A DNA stretch of 64,000 bases from Branchipolynoe longqiensis (lineage: Eukaryota > Annelida > Polychaeta > Phyllodocida > Polynoidae). Below the pieces are notes generated by a model. It did no database searches, was not told the DNA's origin, and worked only from the letters and a program-made list of their open reading frames with translations. Positions 55,850 through 64,000 of this stretch are shown here, piece by piece; within the stretch, counting starts at the first letter, position 1, and each line of letters opens with the position of its first letter. The stretch lies in assembly GCA_030323885.1 (NCBI GenBank), contig CM059198.1, forward strand, positions 76,097,045-76,161,044. Direction: 5' to 3'. A program made the position numbers and the translations under genes.

Positions 55850-56085
55850 TTACATTCGTTGATTAAGCCAGGGAGATTTCAATGATGGACAATTGATCCT
55901 CATTTTGCCGCCCCTTCCCTGTCATAGACGTGAAGAACTAGGTCTACTGACTTTTTTTTTCTTCTTAGATTTGTTTATACTTTGCCCTGGTTCGAACACC
56001 TGCGTTTGAGTCCCATAACCGGCCAGAATACGAAGCAGGCGTTCAACCCATTGTGGCATACCGTCTGGTTATGTGTGATGTATAA
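55850..56085 (-). mobile_element. SINE-like remnant
   Basis: GATTAAGCCAGGGAGATTTC, AATGATGGACAATTGATCCT recalls the alternative 3' part of the copies at 34.4 and 55.1 kb. CCCTGGTTCGAAC and GTGGCATACCGTCTGG suggest a degenerate head. Confidence 0.5.
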
Positions 56086-56589
56086 TCCTTTATGTGAAGA
56101 TGAATAATTCTGCAATATACAGCGATGAAAGATCTCTGCGATGTGACGGATTTCCGCGATTGTTGATATTCACTGATTAATGTTCACAAACTGTCAATAT
56201 ATTTTATATATGTGATGTATAAAACTTATGCGAGTATAAAGGCGCGTAAGGGAATATCCCCTACTGGCCACCCTGATTCTGTGTACTACTTTATGGGTGG
56301 CCCCTCGCCTGGGTTGGACAGCTGGCGCCACCACCCCAGTGCCACGAATAGTGTCACTCGCGCACTGGAATTTTTATAACAACCGATTAGTCCGAATCAT
56401 GTTCTTATATGTTGCTAGAACATAAAACCGAGATGAGAAAATTAGGCATGGGTGATAATAATTACAACAAAGATGGTCACAATGGTGTAATACTTCTGTA
56501 ATAGTATTATTTCACAATGTCACAATATTTGCCAGCCGATAATTGCCACTCAGCACTTTGCCAGCCGGGACTTACTTACCAGCAGGTTA
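56086..56589. other. Unique sequence with a SINE tail fragment
   Basis: TTCTTATATGTTGCTAGAAC, ATAAAAC at about 56401-56427 is a family A-like tail. Nothing coding is recognised. Confidence 0.4.
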
Positions 56590-56790
56590 TAGTATCGTGC
56601 GCCAGAGTGTGTGTGCGTGTGTGCATGTGCCTGTCTGTACCTGTGCGTGCCAGAGTGTGTGTGCATGTGTGCGAGAGCATGTGGATGTGTGTGTGCGCGT
56701 GTTTGTGTGTCTATGCCAGAGTGTGTGTGTGCATGTGTGTGTGTCTGCCAGAGCATATGCGTTTGTTTGTGTGTGTGTGTGTATGTTATT
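56590..56790. repeat. GT-rich microsatellite
   Basis: GTGTGTGCGTGTGTGCATGT with CCAGAGTGTG interruptions. Confidence 0.93.
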
Positions 56791-57182
56791 ATGCATACTC
56801 TCAATTATTGTGTGGGAATCTATTCAGCTGACAAGCGTCTCAACCAGGACAGTGTTGGGTGGCAGTTATTGGTTGGCAAATAAATAGTGGGTAGCAGATT
56901 ACGGGTAGCAATTTTCAGAACCTTATTCCACAAAGCAATGAATGAAAAACAATTTCGTGCACGTAAGAAGGTTATGTTGCTTCGAGTATATTACAAGACC
57001 GATGTACACCTCACCATACAGTCAAATGACGTTTGTAGCGCGTACCAAAAAGTGTAGGTATATTCTCGTGAGTCCTTGTACTGCTATATAAAAATGCCAT
57101 GGAGAGCCTGTGGCTTGTATCATATCTAGTGAGGAATACATGCATAGTAACGAAGGGGTGTGCTTTTATGCATACAAACACA
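56791..57182. other. Unique sequence
   Basis: No recognised feature. Confidence 0.35.
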
Positions 57183-57735
57183 CTGGACAGGACGTTTGAC
57201 GGGGTTGGAGCACCTGCTTCCTGTGTGGGTGGTCATAGCTTCGATCCTCGGTCGAGTCAAAATAAAGACCTACAAAATGTATCCTTGTCATCACCTAGTA
57301 CTCGGTATTACCAGGAAAGGGGATGGAGTGAGTGGTTCAGTGTCGGGTCAACATGACCCTAGGTGGTGGTGTGGTATCTCCGTGGGGCAGTACTATAAAG
57401 TGAATGTGATGTGCACTGAATGTGAACCCTGACAAGGACCGGCTGAAGCCCGGACCAGTCTCGACTGCTGCCTGGTCTGGTGCGAAACCAGCCCTCAGCA
57501 CTGGCAACTTCGCAGCCCACTTTTCTTTGCGGCTTCTGGAAGTTTGGCATGGACACTGTCTGCGGAGGAACTGCATCGCTGGTCTCAACTCTGCTAAAAA
57601 ATGTCCTGTAATGTCGGGCCTCTGGTAGGGCCGCTGTATCACCTGACGAGTTGTGATAACGGCCCCAAACCACCGACTACACTAGGTGGGGCTTGTCCTG
57701 GTATGACCTTCGATGTTGCTAGGGTGTAAAACTCC
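57183..57735 (+). mobile_element. Diverged SINE interrupted near its 3' end
   Basis: GACGTTTGACGGGGTTGGAG, GCTTCGATCCTCGGTCGAGT (B-like box), CACCTAGTACTCGGTATTAC, GGGGCAGTACTATAAAGTGA. About 270 bp of other sequence follows before the tail TGGTATGACCTTCGATGTTG, CTAGGGTGTAAAAC at 57692. Confidence 0.65.
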
Positions 57736-58001
57736 CCTTACTCGAACCCACAAAAACACGTCACCTTCCCCCCGGCTGGTTTGAGTGGCCGGCACGCCCT
57801 CTGGTGGGTGGTGCCAAATCTATACATTGATTTGGAGGTGTCCGGCTACCAGGCATCAAACATTGACAGCCTGGTGTCACTGGTGCCTGGCATGTCGAAC
57901 AGCCTGTGGCGATATCCTTCCACTTTACTGCACCAGGTGTGCATGCGTGACCACACCTGTGATCCAGCACCTGCCAATTACGAAATGGGGTTACTCAGCC
58001 A
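57736..58001. other. Unique sequence
   Basis: No recognised exon. Short self-complementary stretches only. Confidence 0.35.
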
Positions 58002-58030
58002 TTTTAAAGCTGCACTGTCCGATGAAAAGG
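58002..58030 (+). mobile_element. TTAA-type MITE left terminus
   Basis: TTTAAAGCTGCACTGTCCGA, TGAAAAGG. A family C SINE follows directly, probably inserted in it. Confidence 0.55.
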
Positions 58031-58034
58031 TAAG

Positions 58035-58207
58035 GAAAGTTTGTTTTGTTTAACGACGCCTCTAGAGCGCATTGATCTTTGGAGGAAACCCACTGCCGCC
58101 ACATAGGCTACTCTTTCCGATAAGCAGCAAGGGTCTTTTATATGCACTTTCTCAGACAGGACAGCACATACCACATCCTTTGATGAACCAGTTGTGGACG
58201 ACTGGTT
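58035..58207 (-). mobile_element. SINE family C, 5' truncated
   Basis: GTTTGTTTTGTTTAACGACG, CCTCTAGAGCGCATTGATC, GCCGCCACATAGGCTACTC, ACAGCACATACCACATCC, CCAGTTGTGGACGACTGG. Confidence 0.88.
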
Positions 58208-58494
58208 CATAGTCTGATGAGCGCATAAACTTTTCAAAACAAACCTAGATTTGGTCCCGTATATCCAAATTGTGGTGCAGTGTATATTGTTACAAAACTT
58301 ACATAGAAGGGAGTACTGCATCAATTTAAAGTCTGTGGTGTCTAGCGTTTCGCTGTGCACACCAATAATTTATGCGACCATGTTTTCACTTCCAATATTT
58401 CCAAAGTTAGCCATTTATAATGAAAGTGACTTTAAACTAAAGCAAGGTAACTGCGATAAGGTTTAACAGTCGAGTGAATTGAACACCCGCTTCA
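58208..58494. other. Unique or MITE-derived sequence
   Basis: Some similarity to TTAA-type MITE interiors (TTTCACTTCCAATATTTCC, AAGTTAGCCATTTATAATG). No gene. Confidence 0.35.
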
Positions 58495-58594
58495 CATGTG
58501 GGTGTGGGATTTGAAGACTGGCTGATTTAAACCAATGAATAACAAATCTGTGTCTGTCACTACCTAGTGTGACGCTCGACATTACTAGGCTGCA
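58495..58594 (+). mobile_element. SINE fragment cut by the 36-bp satellite
   Basis: GTGGGATTTGAAGACTGGCT, GATTTAAACCAATGAATAAC, GTCACTACCTAGTGTGACGC, TCGACATTACTAGG is a family A 5' half. The satellite starts at the next base. Confidence 0.7.
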
Positions 58595-61500
58595 GGAACA
58601 CGGTAAAGTACGGGATTGAGGAAGGCTGTAGGAACACGGTAAAGTGCAGGAATGAGGAAGGTTGCAGGAACACAGTAAAGTGCAGGAATCAGGAAGGCTG
58701 TGGGCACACAGTAAAGTGCAGTAATGAGGAAGGCTGTGGGAACACAGTAAAGTGCAGGAATGAGGAAGACTGTGGGAACACAGCAAAGTGCATGAATGAG
58801 GAAGGCTGTGGGAACACAGTAAAGTGCAGGAATCAGGAAGGCTGTGGGAACACAGTAAAGTGCATGAATGAGGAAGGCTGTGGGCACACAGTAAAGTGCA
58901 GTAATGAGGAAGGCTGTGGGAACACAGTAAAGTGCAGTAATGAGGAAGGCTGTGGGAACACAGTAAAGTGCAGTAATGAGGAAGGCTGTGGGAACACAGT
59001 AAAGTGCAGTAATGAGGAAGGCTGTGGGAACACAGTAAAGTGCAGGAATGAGGAAGGCTGTGGGAACACAGCAAAGTGCAGGAATGAGGAAGGCTGTGGG
59101 AACACAGTAAAGTGCAGGAATCAGGAAGGCTGTGGGAACACAGTAAAGTGCATGAATGAGGAAGGCTGTGGGAACACAGTAAAGTGCAGTAATCAGGAAG
59201 GCTGTGGGAACACAGTAAAGTGCAGTAATAGGAAGCTGTGGAACACAGCAAAGTGCAGTAATGAGGAAGCTGTGGGAACACAGCAAAGTGCAGTAATCAG
59301 GAAGGCTGTGGGAACACAGTAAAGTGCAGTAATCAGGAAGGCTGTGGGAACACAGTAAAGTGCAGTAATAAGGAAGGCTGTGGGAACACAGTAAAGTGCA
59401 ATAATCAGGAAGGCTGTGGGAACACAGTAAAGTGCAGTAATCAGGAAGGCTGTGGGAACACAGTAAAGTGCAGTAATAAGGAAGGCTGTGGGAACACAGT
59501 AAAGTGCATTAATGAGGAAGGCTGTGGGAACACAGCAAAGTGCAGTAATCAGGAAGGCTGTGGGAACACAGTAAAGTGCAGTAATCAGGAAGGCTGTGGG
59601 AACACAGTAAAGTGCAGTAATCAGGAAGGCTGTGGGAACACAGTAAAGTGCATTAATGAGGAAGGCTGTGGGAACACAGTAAAGTGCAGGAATCAGGAAG
59701 GCTGTGGGAACACAGCAAAGTGCAGTAATCAGGAAGGCTGTGGGAACACAGTAAAGTGCAGTAATCAGGAAGGCTGTGGGAACACAGTAAAGTGCAGTAA
59801 TCAGGAAGGCTGTGGGAACACAGCAAAGTGCAGTAATCAGGAAGGCTGTGGGAACACAGTAAAGTGCAGTAATCAGGAAGGCTGTGGGAAACAGCAAAGT
59901 GCAGTAATCAGGAAGGTGGGGAACCAGAAGTGCAGATGGAAGGCTGTGGGAACACAGTAAAGTGCAGTAATGAGGAAGCTGTGGGAACACAGTAAGTGCA
60001 GTAAGAAGGTGTGGGAACACAGTAAGGCATATAGGAAGGCTGTGGGAACACAGTAAAGTGCAGTAATAAGGAAGGCTGTGGGAACACAGTAAGGTGCAGT
60101 AATCAGGAAGGCTGTGGGAACACAGTAAAGTGCAGTAATGAGGAAGGCTGTGGGAACACAGTAAAGTGCAGTAATAAGGAAGGCTGTGGGAACACAGTAA
60201 AGTGCAGTAATAAGGAAGGCTGTGGGAACACAGTAAAGTGTAGGAATCAGGAAGGCTGTGGGAACACAGTAAAGTGCACTAATGAGGAAGGCTGTGGGAA
60301 CACAGTAAAGTGCAGTAAGCAGGAAGGCTGTGGGAACACAGTAAAGTGCAGGAATGAGGAAGGCTGTGGGAACACAGCAAAGTGCAGGAATGAGGAAGGC
60401 TGTGGGAACACAGTAAAGTGCAGTAATGAGGAAGGATGTGGGAACACAGTAAAGTGCAGTAATCAGGAAGTCTGTGGGAACACAGTAAAGTGCAGGAATG
60501 AGGAAGGCTGTGGGAACACAGCAAAGTGCAGGAATCAGGAAGGCTGTGGGAACACAGCAAAGTGCAGGAATCAGGAAGGCTGTGGGAACACAGTAAAGTG
60601 CAGGAATCAGGAAGGCTGTGGGAACACAGTAAAGTGCAGGAATGAGGAAGGCTGTGGGAACACAGTAAAGTGCAGTAATGAGGAAGGCTGTGGGAACACA
60701 GTAAAGTGCAGGAATCAGGAAGGCTGTGGGAACACAGCAAAGTGCAGGAATCAGGAAGGCTGTGGGAACACAGTAAAGTGCAGTAATCAGGAAGGCTGTG
60801 GGAACACAGTAAAGTGCATTAATGAGGAAGGCTGTGGGAACACAGTAAAGTGCAGTAATCAGGAAGGCTGTGGGAACACAGCAAAGTGCAGTAATCAGGA
60901 AGGCTGTGGGAACACAGTAAAGTGCAGTAATCAGGAAGGCTGTGGGAACACAGCAAAGTGCAGTAATCAGGAAGGCTGTGGGAACACAGCAAAGTGCAGT
61001 AATCAGGAAGGCTGTGGGAACACAGCAAAGTGCAGGAATGAGGAAGGCTGTGGGAACACAGCAAAGTGCAGTAATCAGGAAGGCTGTGGGAACACAGTAA
61101 AGTGCAGTAATGAGGAAGGCTGTGGGAACACAGTAAAGTGCAGTAATCAGGAAGGCTGTGGGAACACAGTAAAGTGCAGTAATCAGGAAGGCTGTGGGAA
61201 CACAGTAAAGTGCAGTAATCAGGAAGGCTGTGGGAACACAGTAAAGTGCAGTAATCAGGAAGGCTGTGGGAACACAGTAAAGTGCAGTAATCAGGAAGGC
61301 TGTGGGAACACAGTAAAGTGCAGGAATCAGGAGGCTGTGGGAACCAGTAAAGTGCAGTAATGAGGAAGGGTGTGGGAACACAGTAAAGTGCAGTAAGCAG
61401 GAAGGCTGTGGGAACACAGTAAAGTGCAGGAATGAGGAAGGCTGTGGGAACACAGCAAAGTGCAGGAATGAGGAAGGCTGTGGGAACACGGTAAAGTGCA

Positions 61501-64000
61501 GTAATGAGGAAGGATGTGGGAACACAGTAAAGTGCAGTGATCAGGAAGTCTGTGGGAACACAGTAAAGTGCAGGAATGAGGAAGGCTGTGGGAACACAGC
61601 AAAGTGCAGGAATCAGGAAGGCTGTGGGAACACAGCAAAGTGCAGGAATCAGGAAGGATGTGGGAACACAGTAAAGTGCAGGAATGAGGAAGGCTGTGGG
61701 AACACAGTAAAGTGCAGGAATGAGGAAGGCTGTGGGAACACAGCAAAGTGCAGGAATCAGGAAGGCTGTGGGAACACAGCAAAGTGCAGGAATCAGGAAG
61801 GCTGTGGGAACACAGTAAAGTGCAGGAATCAGGAAGGCTGTGGGAACACAGTAAAGTGCAGTAATCAGGAAGGCTGTGGGAACACAGTAAAGTGCAGTAA
61901 TCAGGAAGGCTGTGGGAACACAGTAAAGTGCAGTAATCAGGAAGGCTGTGGGAACACAGTAAAGTGCACTAATGAGGAAGGCTGTGGGAACACAGTAAAG
62001 TGCAGTAATCAGGAAGGCTGTGGGAACACAGCAAAGTGCAGTAATCAGGAAGGCTGTGGGAACACAGTAAAGTGCAGTAATCAGGAAGGCTGTGGGAACA
62101 CAGTAAAGTGCAGTAATCAGGAAGGCTGTGGGAACACAGTAAAGTGCAGTAATCAGGAAGGCTGTGGGAACACAGCAAAGTGCAGTAATAAGGAAGGCTG
62201 TGGGAACACAGTAAAGTGCAGTAATCAGGAAGGCTGTGGGAACACAGTAAAGTGCAGTAATAAGGAAGGCTGTGGGAACACAGTAAAGTGCACTAATGAG
62301 GAAGGCTGTGGGAACACAGTAAAGTGCAGTAATCAGGAAGGCTGTGGGAACACAGTAAAGTGCATGTAAAGTGCAGTAATCAGGAAGGCTGTGGGAACAC
62401 AGTAAAGTGCAGTAATCAGGAAGGCTGTGGGAACACAGTAAAGTGCAGTAATCAGGAAGGCTGTGGGAACACAGTAAAGTGCAGTAATCAGGAAGGCTGT
62501 GGGAACACAGTAAAGTGCAGTAATCAGGAAGGCTGTGGGAACACAGCAAAGTGCAGTAATCAGGAAGGCTGTGGGAACACAGTAAAGTGCAGTAATCAGG
62601 AAGGCTGTGGGAACACAGTAAAGTGCAGTAATCAGGAAGGCTGTGGGAACACAGTAAAGTGCAGTAATCAGGAAGGCTGTGGGAACACAGTAAAGTGCAG
62701 TAATCAGGAAGGCTGTGGGAACACAGTAAAGTGCAGTAATCAGGAAGGCTGTGGGAACACAGTAAAGTGCAGTAATCAGGAGGCTGTGGGAACACAGTAA
62801 AGTGCAGTAATGAGGAGGCTGTGGGAACACAGTCAAAGTGCAGTAATGAGGAAGGCTGTGGGACACAGTAAAGTGCAGTAATGAGGAAGGCTGTGGGAAC
62901 ACAGTAAAGTGCAGTAATCAGGAAGGCTGTGGGAACACAGTAAAGTGCATAATCAGGAAGGCTGGCTGTGGGAACACAGTAAAGTGCAGTAATCAGGAAG
63001 GCTGTGGGAACACAGTAAAGTGCAGTAATCAGGAAGGCTGTGGGAACACAGTAAAGTGCAGTAATCAGGAAGGCTGTGGGAACACAGTAAAGTGCAGTAA
63101 TGAGGAAGGCTGTGGGAACACAGTAAAGTGCAGGAATGAGGAAGGCTGTGGGAACACAGTAAAGTGCAGTAATCAGGAAGGCTGTGGGAACACAGTAAAG
63201 TGCAGTAATCAGGAAGGCTGTGGGAACACAGTAAAGTGCAGTAATCAGGAAGGCTGTGGGAACACAGTAAAGTGCAGTAATGAGGAAGGCTGTGGGAACA
63301 CAGTAAAGTGCAGTAATCAGGAAGGCTGTGGGAACACAGTAAAGTGCAGTAATGAGGAAGGCTGTGGGAACACAGTAAAGTGCAGTAATGAGGAAGGCTG
63401 TGGGAACACAGTAAAGTGCAGTAATCAGGAAGGCTGTGGGAACACAGTAAAGTGCAGTAATCAGGAAGGCTGTGGGAACACAGTAAAGTGCAGTAATCAG
63501 GAAGGCTGTGGGAACACAGTAAAGTGCAGTAATCAGGAAGGCTGTGGGAACACAGTAAAGTGCAGTAATCAGGAAGGCTGTGGGAACACAGTAAAGTGCA
63601 GTAATGAGGAAGGCTGTGGGAACACAGTAAAGTGCAGTAATGAGGAAGGCTGTGGGAACACAGTAAAGTGCAGTAATCAGGAAGGCTGTGGGAACACAGT
63701 AAAGTGCAGTAATCAGGAAGGCTGTGGGAACACAGTAAAGTGCAGTAATCAGGAGGCTGTGGGAACACAGTAAAGTGCAGTAATCAGGAAGGCTGTGGGA
63801 ACACAGTAAAGTGCAGTAATGAGGAAGGCTGTGGGAACACAGTAAAGTGCAGTAATCAGGAAGGCTGTGGACACAGAAAGTGAAATAGGAAGGCTGTGGG
63901 AACACAGTAAAGTGCAGTAATCAGGAAGGCTGTGGGAACAAGGAAGGCTGTGGGAACACAGTAAAGTGCAGTAATCAGGAAGGCTGTGGGAACACAGTAA
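58595..64000 (-). repeat. 36-bp satellite array, right block, about 150 copies, runs off the window
   Basis: Plus-strand units read CAGTAATCAGGAAGGCTGTG, GGAACACAGTAAAGTG, the reverse complement of the block at 27486-29414. The first three units (58595-58690) are type A-like (CTGCAGGAACACGGTAAAGT), like the outer edge of the other block. Variant sites are GGAATC/GTAATC/ATTAATG, CAGG/GAGG and AGTAAAG/AGCAAAG. Frames of up to about 1,000 codons are artefacts of the 12-codon period. Confidence 0.98.

Noticed and set aside
57337..57673. Minus-strand frames of about 100 codons
   Set aside because: They run through a SINE and an insertion in it. No recognised protein family.
5515..58594. tRNA genes suggested by GGTTCGAACCC boxes
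   Set aside because: Each lies in the head of a SINE with a body and tail, and none folds into a complete cloverleaf on reading.
58463..63905. Open frames up to 1,028 codons with CVPTAFLITALY / CSHSLPDYCTLL repeats (also 27391-30000)
   Set aside because: The 36-bp unit is 12 codons with no stop in several frames. The repetitive peptide is a by-product of the satellite.
27486..64000. 36-bp direct repeats as a CRISPR array
   Set aside because: Repeats are contiguous with no unique spacers, no cas genes, and the surrounding gene structure is animal.

Overview
This is a eukaryotic, intron-containing genomic window, most likely from a mollusc and probably a gastropod. The phylum is an inference from the SINE families. 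One family ends in a CTCTAGAGGCGTCGTTAAA-type 3' domain and the other in GTTGCTAGGACGTAAAAC, and similar tails recur across molluscan genomes. I cannot name the species. Two runs of exactly 500 N (8163-8662, 29415-29914) look like fixed-size scaffolding gaps, so the window is at least three contigs joined in silico.

The only protein-coding gene I can support is a CLK/LAMMER-family (cdc2-like, Doa-type) protein kinase. Five exons are recognisable, all with GT-AG boundaries and matching reading phases. Four lie on the minus strand (23541-23631, 18757-18832, 16435-16529, 9824-9953) and run from kinase subdomain V to the SPE (APE) motif. The exon that should come just before them, carrying the ATP-binding lysine, lies on the PLUS strand at 55419-55535. 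Its phase and residues fit the 23.6-kb exon exactly. A 36-bp satellite flanks the second gap on one side (27486-29414) and runs off the window on the other (58595-64000), and the two blocks are also in opposite orientation. Both discrepancies vanish if the contig starting at 29915 is flipped, so I read this as a scaffold-orientation error.

Layout. 1-8162: a contig made almost entirely of low-complexity and tandem DNA (GA-rich, GT-rich, a 57-bp G-rich minisatellite, a SINE, CACGTCCCCGTA repeats, C-rich tract). 8163-8662: gap. 8663-29414: a 75-bp array, then the CLK exons separated by introns of 6.5, 2.2 and 4.7 kb filled with minisatellites (48, 24, 15, 77 and 43 bp units), SINEs and MITEs, ending in the 36-bp satellite. 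29415-29914: gap. 29915-64000: a contig with a 59-bp array (31.3-34.1 kb), many SINEs, further minisatellites, two 3' ends of one LINE family, a decayed RNase-H-bearing LINE split by at least two MITEs, a 1.4-kb terminal-inverted-repeat element, the upstream CLK exon, and about 5.4 kb of the 36-bp satellite.

No rRNA, bona fide tRNA, CRISPR, operon, bacterial or viral gene was found. The kinase exons after SPE (including the LAMMER motif) and the exons before the ATP-binding lysine are not visible here. Very long open frames over the 57-, 36- and 15-bp arrays exist because those units are multiples of three. I do not regard them as genes.
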